47,202 nucleotides of DNA. Origin: Chamaesiphon sp. GL140_3_metabinner_50 (GTDB lineage Bacteria > Cyanobacteriota > Cyanobacteriia > Cyanobacteriales > Chamaesiphonaceae). Below, piece by piece: positions 9,625 to 19,474 of this stretch; the first letter of the stretch is position 1, and the number at the start of each line of letters is the position of its first letter. Position numbers and translations under genes: made by a program. The notes below the pieces were generated by a model. That model did not search any database. It saw nothing but the letters and a program-made list of their open reading frames with translations, and was not told where the DNA came from. The stretch covers positions 1 to 47,202 of the forward strand of contig NZ_JANYJC010000083.1 of the NCBI RefSeq assembly GCF_025361915.1, written 5' to 3'.

Positions 9625-10258
9625 ATTTCCTCAATTTCCCGATTAAGTCGGCAACTGGCGTATTTAGCCAACTTTGCTTGTGATGCTTATTGAATTTTCG
9701 CAAGAAAGCACCATAAGTTCTGAGTTTGACTAGTGAATTCTGGTTGATATCGCGCTTGCGTTCTTGTTTTTTGCGATTATTAAAAAATTCTCGATCTTGC
9801 CCGATAATTAATAACCCATTAATACTATCGGGATCTACTTCCTCTATTAAATTATTTTCAACTAAAACCCGTGCTAAATTATTAGTGCAGTAATGTAATT
9901 TATCGAAGGCTAGTTTAGCGGCTGGCGTGAGTTGCAACTCGTCATCCCAAGTTTGTTCCTGAGAGCCAGCGCACATAATTATATGCCAACTAATACCTTC
10001 ACGATAACTAAAACAACCGCAAATATAATCGGGGCGGTTATCTTCGTTAGCAATTAGATTACTCGACAGAAAATAGATTTCGTCGTAATCGACATAGGCA
10101 TTAAATAAATAAGCGCACAAAGAAATGTTGCGATTTAATAATCCTTGAATTTCGCCAATTTTACTATTGCTACTAATTGTAGCGACCAATCGATCGATCT
10201 CTTGTCGCTCGACTCGATTGGGATCTACTTGAAATGGTTGCAGGTGCTGTAAAGACAT
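9623..10258 (-). CDS. Hypothetical protein, weakly Shedu/DUF4263-like layout
   Basis: 211 aa; RPDYICGCFSYREGISWHII ... NGLLIIGQDREFFNNRKKQ...VKLRTYGAFLRKF. Confidence 0.6.
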   Translation of the reverse strand: MSLQHLQPFQVDPNRVERQEIDRLVATISSNSKIGEIQGLLNRNISLCAYLFNAYVDYDEIYFLSSNLIANEDNRPDYICGCFSYREGISWHIIMCAGSQEQTWDDELQLTPAAKLAFDKLHYCTNNLARVLVENNLIEEVDPDSINGLLIIGQDREFFNNRKKQERKRDINQNSLVKLRTYGAFLRKFNKHHKQSWLNTPVADLIGKLRK

Positions 10259-10497
10259 AATTAATCGATCTCGCTGGCGGCTCGGCTATGCCAACGCAAG
10301 GCTCCGTTATCTCTGAGTATACCCAGCAGTCGCCAAGTTATGAAGATTCACTCAAAAACAATCGGATCGACAAGAGTATTATAATTAATTAGAAAGCTGT
10401 CGATCGCCAGTCGTGCTGATAAGTAGTGATATCTGCGATTGGGCAGTTAGCTCGATCTGGTAACTTAGTCGAACAGTCTAAATTTACACTTTATTTT

Positions 10498-10623
10498 ATG
10501 AATCTACAGTCGATAATTATTGATGAATCAATGCAAAATGCCATCGTTGGTGGACTGGCGATCGCGATTACGCTCGGCGCAATGCTAATGATGTTTAGTA
10601 ATGTCTGGACTACTAAAAAGTAA
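10498..10623 (+). CDS. Putative 41-aa single-TM microprotein (MNLQSIIIDESMQNAIVGGLAIAITLGAMLMMFSNVWTTKK)
   Basis: Internal ATG of track ORF 10426-10623; single hydrophobic helix and KK end. Confidence 0.45.
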   Translation: MNLQSIIIDESMQNAIVGGLAIAITLGAMLMMFSNVWTTKK

Positions 10624-10701
10624 TCGGTATCTATACCTGAAGCTCGATCTGTTTGACTGAACGATCGCGAGCTTGTTCGTGTATCCTCGATTCTGCTACT
10701 G

Positions 10702-10956
10702 CTACAATTTACTCGTGACATAATTGTGACGATAGTTGTCGAGATCGAGGCATTCAGGTTTTCGATCTGGGGCGATGGTGCCGATCGCTTCGAGGTCGCG
10801 CAGGATATAATTGAGCTGGTTAGCGATCGAACCGATCGAAATCGAAGACTGACAATCGAGCTGACGATTGGCTTGTAAAAAATGCAGGCGCATCTGCCAA
10901 GCAGAATGGTTGGGGTTTTTATTGAGATAGTCTAGTACGGCTTGACGGCTAATCAT
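10702..10956 (-). CDS. Hypothetical protein, possibly winged-helix-like
   Basis: 84 aa; SRQAVLDYLNKNPNHSAWQMRLHFL...LNYILRDLEAIGTI. Confidence 0.5.
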   Translation of the reverse strand: MISRQAVLDYLNKNPNHSAWQMRLHFLQANRQLDCQSSISIGSIANQLNYILRDLEAIGTIAPDRKPECLDLDNYRHNYVTSKL

Positions 10957-11037
10957 TTTTATTACCCACTTGTGTTATGACTATTGTCTCGCGATCGTCA
11001 ACAATTGTGTAGGTATCTTAACATTTTTCTCGCTATT

Positions 11038-11799
11038 CTAATAATTTAATCGATAACCGACACCGCGTACCGTCTCGATCGGATCTGGATCTCCCAGCTT
11101 TTTGCGGAGTGCGAGGACATGGCTATCTACCGTCCGCGGATTGTCAATATCAATATCCCAGGCACGTTTGAGTAGTTCGCTGCGATGGACGGATCGACCA
11201 CTTGCTTGCGCCAAAACGATTAGCAAGCTAAACTCCTGGGGGCTAAGATCGATTCTCATTTGTGGTAGTTGCTGGTGCCCACTTATAGCAGTCAGCTCCG
11301 AGCGGGAATGAAGAGAATCTACGACTGGTGATATCGCACAGGTACGATATACGCACCGTCGCACCAAATCGATATGTAAATCTCCACACGTCATATCCAT
11401 CGGAATGGTGGTTGCAACGCGGTTACGGCGGAGTAGAGCCGCCACTCGTGCCAAAAATTCTGGCATTCCAAATGGTTTTTTGAGGTAGTCATCTACTCCC
11501 GTTTGCAGCGCGGTAACTAAATCGATCTCGCGAATGCGTGCAGATAACATTAATATCAGCGAATTCCCCTGTGGGTATAGCCACTGGCAAAATTCGATGC
11601 CTTCACCATCGGGAAAATCTGAATCGACGATCGCTAGCGTCGGTAATTGGCGATCGCAATGTTGGTAAGCTTGAGCTAGGGTGGCAATTTGCTGCACCTG
11701 ATACCCAGCTTGTTGAAGATGCCAAGCGAGGAGCGATCGTAAGTTGTGATTGCCTTCGATAATATAAATCTGCACGATTGCCAGGGTAATATTTGTCAA
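11038..11799 (-). CDS. OmpR-family response regulator
   Basis: Receiver (VDSDFPDG, LKKPF) plus winged helix (LSPQEFSLLIVLAQASGRSVHRSELLKRAWD...VDSHVLALRKKLGDPDPIETVRGVGYRLNY). Confidence 0.92.
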   Translation of the reverse strand: MTNITLAIVQIYIIEGNHNLRSLLAWHLQQAGYQVQQIATLAQAYQHCDRQLPTLAIVDSDFPDGEGIEFCQWLYPQGNSLILMLSARIREIDLVTALQTGVDDYLKKPFGMPEFLARVAALLRRNRVATTIPMDMTCGDLHIDLVRRCVYRTCAISPVVDSLHSRSELTAISGHQQLPQMRIDLSPQEFSLLIVLAQASGRSVHRSELLKRAWDIDIDNPRTVDSHVLALRKKLGDPDPIETVRGVGYRLNY

Positions 11800-12119
11800 C
11801 CTTGGAACATTCGCTAAGTAATTAGCGATCTTAATTCTAAGCTGTTCGGCATTACAAATTTAATCTTTATCGATCTGATTATTAATTTGGCAGATTATAT
11901 CCGATCTGCTGCTGGCAGCAAACCTCGATTCTTTCCGGCTCGATTCAGTTAACAGGTAGTTATCGGCTACCAGCGATAAAATTAACTCAAGCTGTGGCGA
12001 TCCCTACCTAATTGTCGCGATCTCTCTCTCACCAATTGTCGGTAATTGACGATAAGTTAGATTTATACCCAGTAGAACGATTTTGATATATCCTATTTAG
12101 TATGTCGAGGGATTAAGCC

Positions 12120-12368
12120 ATGCTGCAATCTATAGAAACGATCGGGCACTACCAAAAAATTACTGATGCCTTAGTCGAAATGTGGCATCGAGGATATCGC
12201 TTCGATGACTTGCGTTTGTATCTTGATGGGTATATATCTGCACTGCGTAACACCAGTGTGTTAGAAGCTTATCAGATTAATCGACTTGAGGAGGAAACGA
12301 TGCGATATGTATCCGATCCTTCCAACTTTGAGCGAGTCGAACTTCAACGGGAGCTAGATTATTACTAA
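12120..12368 (+). CDS. DUF6761-type conserved cyanobacterial small protein
   Basis: 82 aa; FDDLRLYLDGYISALRNTSVLEAYQINRLEEETMRY. Confidence 0.6.
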   Translation: MLQSIETIGHYQKITDALVEMWHRGYRFDDLRLYLDGYISALRNTSVLEAYQINRLEEETMRYVSDPSNFERVELQRELDYY

Positions 12369-12469
12369 ATTGTCTGGTAACTCTAGAATTTCGATTTTGC
12401 AGTTATCGACCGATTGAAATATTAGTCGATAACTGCTAATCTGAAACTCAAAATGTGTAGCTCGACAAT

Positions 12470-12793
12470 TTAACTAGCCAATGCTACTTCAACTTTTTGT
12501 TGCAGTTCGCCTTTCTGGTAAAGTTCGGTTAGTACGTCAGAACCGCCTACAAATTCACCATCGATATATACTTGGGGAATTGTCGGCCAGTTAGAATATT
12601 CTTTGATACCTTGACGAATTTCTGGATCTGCTAAAACGTCTAATGTCTCGTAAGGTACGCCCAGAATATTGAGAATTTGGACTACTTGGTTGGAAAATCC
12701 ACATTGGGGCATTAATTTATTGCCTTTCATGAACACCATAATTTTGTGATCTGCCAAGAGCTTGTCGATTTTTGCGGTTGTAGGTGTCGTCAT
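12470..12793 (-). CDS. grxD: Monothiol glutaredoxin, Grx4 family
   Basis: FMKGNKLMPQCGFSNQVVQIL (CGFS), WPTIPQVYIDGEFVGGSDVL. Confidence 0.96.
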   Translation of the reverse strand: MTTPTTAKIDKLLADHKIMVFMKGNKLMPQCGFSNQVVQILNILGVPYETLDVLADPEIRQGIKEYSNWPTIPQVYIDGEFVGGSDVLTELYQKGELQQKVEVALAS

Positions 12794-12871
12794 CAGAAGA
12801 TATTTTAAATAGTAGTGGATATATTAGAGCTTTGAAATTATTGCCAAGCAACGTCTAACCGCAACGAGCTA

Positions 12872-13129
12872 TTAGTTTTCAGCTTGCCATGTTGCTGGTG
12901 TATAAGTCTTGAGTGCCAAAGCGTGAATCGCTCCACTTGCCAGTTCTGCACGCACTGTACCGTATACTAACTGGTGTTGTTGAACGGAGGATTTACCTTC
13001 AAATTGAGCGGAAACCACCACAGCTTGGTAATGATCGCCGCCACCTGTCAAATCGGTAATTTGGACGATCGCATCGGGAATACCTGCTTCGATCGTGGCT
13101 TTAACTTGACTGGGAGTAATTGCGCTCAT
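12872..13129 (-). CDS. BolA family protein
   Basis: [31 protein letters not shown]...[11 protein letters not shown]. Confidence 0.92.
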   Translation of the reverse strand: MSAITPSQVKATIEAGIPDAIVQITDLTGGGDHYQAVVVSAQFEGKSSVQQHQLVYGTVRAELASGAIHALALKTYTPATWQAEN

Positions 13130-13193
13130 GCTAAAAATCGATCTAGTTGCTGTGAGATATTTTGATTATAGCTGGATCCCACAGTAATCTAGC

Positions 13194-13646
13194 TTAGGCA
13201 GCGAGTAAATCTGTAAGCTTGACCCAGCTAAATTGCCGATCGCCACCTAACTCAACCACAATTTTAACACGCGGATCGATCGTCGAAAATTGAGAGAGAT
13301 AGGTCAATTCTTGAGTGGATAGTACTTGTCCGTCGATCAGCCATAATACCAAACCTTTAGCAGTAGCAGGCATGGTCGCCAGCCGGGTTTCTAGCATCGG
13401 CGGGATAAAATAGGTGCGAATTTCTTTTTTGCCAACGTGAGGGGGACGCACGCCATGTACCCCTGTTAGATACGCACTCAAATCGCCCAAACCTCTAGCT
13501 GAAAGAGTCATACTTTCGTAGCCAGTTGCCCGCAGTCGGCGCAAATAGCGACCCTCGTTGCCCCCTTCCAGAGGGGCGTAGACACCCAATGCTCCAGATT
13601 GTTCTAGATCGCGGATAAATGGCTTGCCAGTCGTAAGTAGGGGCAT
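13194..13646 (-). CDS. ndhN: NAD(P)H-quinone oxidoreductase subunit N
   Basis: MPLLTTGKPFIRDLEQSGALGVYAPLEGGNEGRYLRRLRATGY matches NdhN. Confidence 0.95.
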   Translation of the reverse strand: MPLLTTGKPFIRDLEQSGALGVYAPLEGGNEGRYLRRLRATGYESMTLSARGLGDLSAYLTGVHGVRPPHVGKKEIRTYFIPPMLETRLATMPATAKGLVLWLIDGQVLSTQELTYLSQFSTIDPRVKIVVELGGDRQFSWVKLTDLLAA

Positions 13647-13877
13647 TTCGACATCCTTGGTTGACAGATTAGATAGTTACTGAAGCTCGAATCCTCACTT
13701 GATGCAATCTTTTAATTCATCGCTGCAAGTGACACTCTTTTAGACTCGTTGGCGTAGCCTCTCATGAAAGAGAATCGCTGTGACGGTAGCGGTAACTTTT
13801 TCATCCACCATTATGCCACAAGTCGAGCTGTAGTAACGATCGATCTCCATCTGCTTTCCCGATCTAGGCTCGATAAT

Positions 13878-14687
13878 CTAGTCGAGGATATTAATACCAT
13901 CGTAAACCAAAGCGATCAGTTCGCCGTTATCGTTAAACTCGATTGCCGATGGTTTGGGAGTCAAAATGGCAATATTTTCAAATGCCCAGCAATAGCCACA
14001 AGAACGCGCCAAATCGACAAGTAACTGAATTTGGGGAATGTCAATGCCGATTTGATGAAAGTAATCAAAATAGCTTAAATAAGCAATTCGATAATCTTGA
14101 ATAGTCGCGGGTAATGATGTGGGATCGAGTTGGGGATAACTTTTCTGAATTTCGCAGATCGAGATCTGATTTAAAAAATCTCCTAACAGATCGAATGCCA
14201 CTTTTTGTTCTTCGCCCACCACTCGCGCGCGCGGGTTAGCATAAGCTTTGACAACATGCATAAATTCAGGTGCAATTTGCTGCTCGATTTGCCGATCGCA
14301 ACTGTCGCAAATTTGGTGTAATATTTTACTGCCGACATCGACTAAATCTGGTCGATCGATTAAAGTCTTCATCGCTGTCAGCGGGTTTTCAGTCCACAAA
14401 ATTCGCGCTCGATCTAGTCCAGCATATAGATAGCAGGCGTTAATTGCATTCTCGGCACTACCTCGATCGGTCGTGCTATCGTTGAGAATTTTTTCCCACT
14501 TTGTTCTACTTTGCGGAATAAAGTCTACTTCTAATTTAGCTAACTTGCGACGTTCCATTAAAACTTTTGATAAGTGCTGGGCTAAAGATTCGACTTGAGG
14601 AGCTTTAATAGGCATGGTGCTAAATGATATGTTGACGATCGAAAAAAATATAATACTTAAAAAATACTCAATTTTTGGCGGAGCCAC
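13878..14687 (-). CDS. DUF6745-like protein (C-terminally short)
   Basis: VDLARSCGYCWAFENIAILTPKPSAIEFNDNGELI resembles the DUF6745 core (CGWWWPF...P..LHRD..G.LH). Confidence 0.6.
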   Translation of the reverse strand: MAPPKIEYFLSIIFFSIVNISFSTMPIKAPQVESLAQHLSKVLMERRKLAKLEVDFIPQSRTKWEKILNDSTTDRGSAENAINACYLYAGLDRARILWTENPLTAMKTLIDRPDLVDVGSKILHQICDSCDRQIEQQIAPEFMHVVKAYANPRARVVGEEQKVAFDLLGDFLNQISICEIQKSYPQLDPTSLPATIQDYRIAYLSYFDYFHQIGIDIPQIQLLVDLARSCGYCWAFENIAILTPKPSAIEFNDNGELIALVYDGINILD

Positions 14688-14899
14688 GCCGAGAGGTAAT
14701 CGCCGATTTGTGGTAAATTAGATATAGCATTAAAATAATATAGCTTAAATATTATTTTGAGTAGCTTTTATAGGAGCGATACTGACATTGATGCTGAAAA
14801 GATTGGCGATGCAGATAGATCGCCATACCATTAAATTTTAGCTAGAGATCTAGTCGATCGTCACTAGCAATCTGGCGGATTGTAGTAAGTTTATCGACA

Positions 14900-15490
14900 A
14901 TGACGAGTATTAATTGCCAAAAACAGCCCTTACGCCGCAAATTACTGGCACAGAGACAAGCTAGATCGGCAGATTGGTGGCAATCTTCAAGCGATCGGAT
15001 CTGCGATCGACTAGCAAACTGCGACGACTTTATCAATGCACACACAATTGTAACATATAAAAGTAATCGCCAAGAGCCGAATCTCGATCGGTTATTCGCC
15101 CATACTACCAAGCAATGGGGACTACCGAGATGCGTTGGTAAAGATCTACACTGGCACCACTGGCAACCCACACAACCGCTGGCGATCGGGAATTATGGCA
15201 TTTTAGAACCCGATCCGGCATTGCCACAGCTTCTAGCCGAAAACGTCGATCTGCTCTTGGTGCCAGCAGTCGCGATCGATCGTGGTGGTTATCGATTGGG
15301 CTATGGGGGCGGTTATTACGATCGACTGCGTGCCGATCCGTGCTGGCGGAAGATTCCCACAATTGGCATCGTCTTTGATTTTGCCTATGTCGATTCACTC
15401 CCGATCGATCCTTGGGATTTACCACTAGATGCAGTGTGTACGGAATTGGGATTGATGAGAGCGGAACTACAAGTAGGCGTTACTGATTAG
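14900..15490 (+). CDS. 5-formyltetrahydrofolate cyclo-ligase
   Basis: [25 protein letters not shown] motif. Confidence 0.95.
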   Translation: MTSINCQKQPLRRKLLAQRQARSADWWQSSSDRICDRLANCDDFINAHTIVTYKSNRQEPNLDRLFAHTTKQWGLPRCVGKDLHWHHWQPTQPLAIGNYGILEPDPALPQLLAENVDLLLVPAVAIDRGGYRLGYGGGYYDRLRADPCWRKIPTIGIVFDFAYVDSLPIDPWDLPLDAVCTELGLMRAELQVGVTD

Positions 15491-15614
15491 CTCTTTCCTT
15501 ACGTTCGCTATAGCGATCGGTCAAATCGTCCACATTGTCTCGTAATAGTAGAGTAAATTTGTAAAGTTCTTCCATGACATCGACAACTCGGTCGCGATAA
15601 GCTGAATCCTTCAT
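15480..15614 (-). CDS. Putative 44-aa small protein [44 protein letters not shown]
   Basis: Read manually on the minus strand, below the ORF-track cutoff; amphipathic helical composition; divergent from purU. Confidence 0.5.
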   Translation of the reverse strand: MKDSAYRDRVVDVMEELYKFTLLLRDNVDDLTDRYSERKERANQ

Positions 15615-15730
15615 CGTCGTTTTAGGTTGCCCGATCGATAGAAAATGGTGAAAGCATTATACCGACCGATTAAATCGACGAGCTAGAGATTACTAACTCT
15701 TAAATATTTTAAAACATTGACTAATAGCAG

Positions 15731-16588
15731 ATGAAACCAACAGCCACGCTCTTATTTTCTTGTCCCGATCGGCGGGGATTGGTTGCCAAAGTTGCCAATT
15801 TTATTTATAGTAATGGCGGTAATATTATTCACGCCGATCATCATACTGATTTTAATGCAGGTTTATTTTTAACTCGAATCGAGTGGCAGATCGAAGGATT
15901 TAATCTACCCCGCGAACTAATCGAGCCAGCTTTTAGCGCGATCGCCCAACCGTTAAATGGTACTTATCAAATTCGATTTTCAGATACCGTACCCAGGCTG
16001 GCAATTTGGGTCAGCCGCCAAAATCACTGTCTGCTAGACTTAATTTGGCGACAACAATCGCGAGAATTTTTGGCAGAGATTCCGTTAATTATTAGCAATC
16101 ATCCCGATCTCGAACCGATCGCCAAGCAATTTGGCATCGATTATCATTATCTACCAATTACTAAAGATAATAAACCAGAACAGCAACAGCGGCAGCTAGA
16201 ATTACTTCAGGAATATCGGATCGATTTAGTAATTTTAGCTAAATACATGCAAATTATTAGTCCCGAATTTATTGATGCATTCCCCGGTTACAATATTATT
16301 AATATTCACCATTCTTTTCTCCCGGCTTTTGTCGGTGCCAATCCCTATCAAAAGGCTTACGAACGGGGGGTGAAAATTATTGGTGCAACAGGTCATTATG
16401 TGACTTCCGAGCTGGATGCTGGGCCGATTATCGAGCAGGATGTGGTCAGAGTTACCCATCGCGATGATGTGGACGATTTAATCCGCAAGGGCAAGGATCT
16501 CGAACGTGTCGTGCTAGCGCGTGCGGTACGTCATCATCTCCAAAATCGAGTTTTGGTATATGGGAATAAAACTGTGGTGTTTGATTAG
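15731..16588 (+). CDS. purU: Formyltetrahydrofolate deformylase
   Basis: ACT-like N-term plus formyltransferase motif YNIINIHHSFLPAFVGANPYQKAYERGVKIIGATGHYVT. Confidence 0.97.
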   Translation: MKPTATLLFSCPDRRGLVAKVANFIYSNGGNIIHADHHTDFNAGLFLTRIEWQIEGFNLPRELIEPAFSAIAQPLNGTYQIRFSDTVPRLAIWVSRQNHCLLDLIWRQQSREFLAEIPLIISNHPDLEPIAKQFGIDYHYLPITKDNKPEQQQRQLELLQEYRIDLVILAKYMQIISPEFIDAFPGYNIINIHHSFLPAFVGANPYQKAYERGVKIIGATGHYVTSELDAGPIIEQDVVRVTHRDDVDDLIRKGKDLERVVLARAVRHHLQNRVLVYGNKTVVFD

Positions 16589-16621
16589 GGAGATGGGAGT
16601 AAGAAGTAAGAAGTAAGGAGT
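16587..16621. repeat. Heptameric STRR array (reverse orientation)
   Basis: agggagatgggagtaagaagtaagaagtaaggagt. Confidence 0.85.
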
Positions 16622-16678
16622 GACAGTTTGTCTTGTTAGATAATTAAGACTTAATCTCAATTAAGGCAAGCGAAAAAA

Positions 16679-16713
16679 AATCGGATGATGAGACGATACT
16701 CATCGATCCGATT
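16679..16713. terminator. Imperfect stem-loop between purU and ureF
   Basis: AATCGGAT-GATGAG acgata CTCATC-GATCCGATT with one bulge. Confidence 0.4.
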
Positions 16714-16983
16714 GACCGATCCTTAATTTTAGAGAGGAGAACACCAATCCAATGGCTAGAAGCTGCAAATAAATCTTTCGTGCATTCAGCTCTGATGGGC
16801 GGCTAAATTGCTAAAGTAGATGAATGACTGCTGGCAATCGGTGAATTTAGGTGATGTAAACCACTATATACGTATTGATAATCTATGTCAATACATATTG
16901 AGAATTAATATCAACAATTTTCAATCGGTCAAAATTAGAGAACGGGAAATTCAGGATGGTACAGCTAGCAAGCTTATGATGGA

Positions 16984-17679
16984 CTAACTTCTAAACAGAC
17001 GGCTGTAGAGGGTTTCATGCTGCATACTCGCCAGCGACGAACCCCAGGTACAGGCATAAAGATCGTCATCGGCGAGGGTTGGAATCGTCTGAGCGAGGAG
17101 ATCGAGCTGTGCTAGTAATTGCCAGAGCATCTGCTGTCCCGCTGTTTGTCCGAGCGGAATTAATTTGATCCCCACACCGATCTGACTGGTTACCCAACAC
17201 TGGAGATAAGCTAAAATTGTGGCATGTCGATCGATTTGCCAAGATTGGGCGGTAATGCCAAAAGCAATGGCATAATGACAAGGACGATCGAGCGTGCTAA
17301 ATAACTCTTGAATTTCGGGTGTTAGTTCGATCGCCAGTTTAGTCAAAGAACCGCCCATCTGCCAACTTTGATGGCGTAATTCTTCAGTTTCTCGCATCGC
17401 TGACAACCACCGATCCCAGTATTTTAGTCGCGTTAAATTGTTTTGACTTGTCGCTAAATAGGCTCGATCCATCACTGCGGCTTCGATCCGAATTGCTCCA
17501 GCCTGTAATTCATACTCAATCCAGGTTTGGAGCGAAGATCGATCGCTAATCGTGCCCTGTAAAATTAGAGTTTCTAGTCCTTCAGAATAACTATATCCGC
17601 CCACGGGTAATAGTGGACTAGCTAACTGTAATAATCGAGATAATTGCTGGAAGTGCGATCGTGAGTTGACATCCTGCAT
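16984..17679 (-). CDS. ureF: Urease accessory protein UreF
   Basis: LLQLASPLLPVGGYSYSEGLETLI...QWLIPLGQTAGQQML-like end (KLIPLGQTAGQQMLWQL). Confidence 0.95.
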   Translation of the reverse strand: MQDVNSRSHFQQLSRLLQLASPLLPVGGYSYSEGLETLILQGTISDRSSLQTWIEYELQAGAIRIEAAVMDRAYLATSQNNLTRLKYWDRWLSAMRETEELRHQSWQMGGSLTKLAIELTPEIQELFSTLDRPCHYAIAFGITAQSWQIDRHATILAYLQCWVTSQIGVGIKLIPLGQTAGQQMLWQLLAQLDLLAQTIPTLADDDLYACTWGSSLASMQHETLYSRLFRS

Positions 17680-17718
17680 ATTTGTGTGAATATCGACATT
17701 TGGCTCTCAAATCCCGAT

Positions 17719-18186
17719 TTAATGGTGATGGCTGTAAGCACCACCTTGAGGACAAAATGGGGCGACTTCGGTAATTAATTGCAATCCCAAATGTACTAAC
17801 ATCGCTTCCAAAACCGGATCGGGACTCAACCGGAGATATGTAGGCGCGATTTCTAAACTGACATGACGATTGCCCAGATGGTAAGCCGCACGTAGCAAAT
17901 TGAGCGAATTATCGCTAGTTATCGTCAGCACTAATTCTGGTTTAGCAACAACTCTGACGAACATCTCATCTGTTGTCGCCGCTAGTAAGTCGCCATTCTG
18001 AAGCGTAGTTCCTCGCGGTAGTTGTAAAAATACCGCCGTATCATCGTCTGTCAGAAAATGATAGCGGCTGCGGGTACGTTCTTCTGCTGTCAAGGAAAGG
18101 ATTAGAGCAGGTGCGGAAAGAAGGAGATCGCGCTCTAGTCGGCGATCGAGTACGATAGCTGTTGCGGATGACGATTCGTTCGACAC
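17719..18186 (-). CDS. ureE: Urease accessory protein UreE
   Basis: TAEERTRSRYHFLTDDDTAVFLQLPRGTTLQNGDLL...AYHLGNRHVSLEI...YSHHH. Confidence 0.95.
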   Translation of the reverse strand: MSNESSSATAIVLDRRLERDLLLSAPALILSLTAEERTRSRYHFLTDDDTAVFLQLPRGTTLQNGDLLAATTDEMFVRVVAKPELVLTITSDNSLNLLRAAYHLGNRHVSLEIAPTYLRLSPDPVLEAMLVHLGLQLITEVAPFCPQGGAYSHHH

Positions 18187-18255
18187 GGTAGATTTAACCT
18201 CACTAGCTGACTATTGCTATTTTACGCGCGCCCAGATGCCGATCGCCACTACTGA

Positions 18256-18720
18256 CTAATTATTCATGTAACCTCGTACCTTGACTTGCAATGAAGGATT
18301 GGAGCGTACTGCTTGAGTAATTTGATTAAACCTGTCGATACTCAGTCCCCGACTAGCTGCGATGCTCTCACATTGGTTGCAGTATCTGACAAATAGGGAT
18401 TTTGCTTCACTATTCAACCCTTCCATTGTGTTAGGCTGGTTGCAAACGAGATTTGGTAAGTTGCCATTGTTAGCACGACTAACTTGCGACAGTGCCGATT
18501 GTCGAGCTGGCTCGATTTGCATCAGTGCAGCCGCATAGTTGCGGAGATCTGCATCGCTAAATTCTTCAGCTCGCGCCGAGCTACTAAATAATAAACTAGG
18601 TTGTGGTGCGGTCAGATCGGGTACAATTCCACCTAATATGCCCAAGCAGCTAGCGAGAGTTCCGAGTAATAGCGGGCGAGATAAACGGTAAAAGTGACGG
18701 CGGAGGTGTGAAGTTGTCAT
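18256..18720 (-). CDS. DUF4168 family protein
   Basis: Signal-like N-term; FSDADLRNYAAALMQIEPARQSAL...FNQITQAVRSNPSLQVKVRGYM. Confidence 0.75.
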   Translation of the reverse strand: MTTSHLRRHFYRLSRPLLLGTLASCLGILGGIVPDLTAPQPSLLFSSSARAEEFSDADLRNYAAALMQIEPARQSALSQVSRANNGNLPNLVCNQPNTMEGLNSEAKSLFVRYCNQCESIAASRGLSIDRFNQITQAVRSNPSLQVKVRGYMNN

Positions 18721-18873
18721 ATAACCAGGTGTGAAACCAAATCGAGCGAATTTTGGTTTGATTTACATTCTAATTGAAGTGTTCGATGGTTGATAAGTTC
18801 CTGAATGTCTTTGACTGGCGCGATCGAACTGTATTCGGTCGTATGATACTGTAGTTTGTTAAAAATTCCTGAA

Positions 18874-18915
18874 AAATAGGGTGGGGGTAATTCATAAATT
18901 ACCCCCACCCTATTT
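18874..18915. repeat. Palindromic element, 19-bp stem, CATA loop
   Basis: AAATAGGGTGGGGGTAATT CATA AATTACCCCCACCCTATTT; core relates to the copies at 35818 and 36722. Confidence 0.9.
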
Positions 18916-18963
18916 GAGGGCACTTTATCACCCATTCAAACTATAGATCGCACGATCGAAAGA

Positions 18964-19305
18964 CTACGCTGCTTCAAGTGCCGCCGCCGCCGCCGCCGCT
19001 TTAGCAGCTTTCTTGGGCGGATCGAGTTTGAGGCTCAGATAACGGATGACATCTTCACTCAGACGCATCGCTCGTTCTAAAGGTGCAATTTCTTTCCCAG
19101 AGCCAGTATAGTTGACCTGAACGTAGATGCCATCGCGGTGTTTGCCAATTAGATATGCAAGACGACGCTTGCCGCGTTGTTGAATCTCAATGTCGGTAGC
19201 ACCATTGGTTTCAATGATACTCCGATATTTCTCGATCGATTCACCAGCCTGTTCGTCCGATAGATCGGGACGCAGGATGTACATAATTTCGTATTTATCG
19301 CTCAT
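18964..19305 (-). CDS. rpsF: 30S ribosomal protein S6 with Ala-rich tail
   Basis: [15 protein letters not shown]...[23 protein letters not shown]-term [18 protein letters not shown]. Confidence 0.97.
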   Translation of the reverse strand: MSDKYEIMYILRPDLSDEQAGESIEKYRSIIETNGATDIEIQQRGKRRLAYLIGKHRDGIYVQVNYTGSGKEIAPLERAMRLSEDVIRYLSLKLDPPKKAAKAAAAAAALEAA

Positions 19306-19474
19306 AGATTCTCCTTATGGACAAAATTGGCTTAGGCTCTATTCACCAGTGTGATGACCTAAGCAAGGATTTACCATTTTATCAGCAATTGGGAACCTAC
19401 GGATGTACTAAATTAGCAATACAAACAGATATTGGGGGAGTGGATCGACTCAACCATTTGGATAAGTGGGTATT

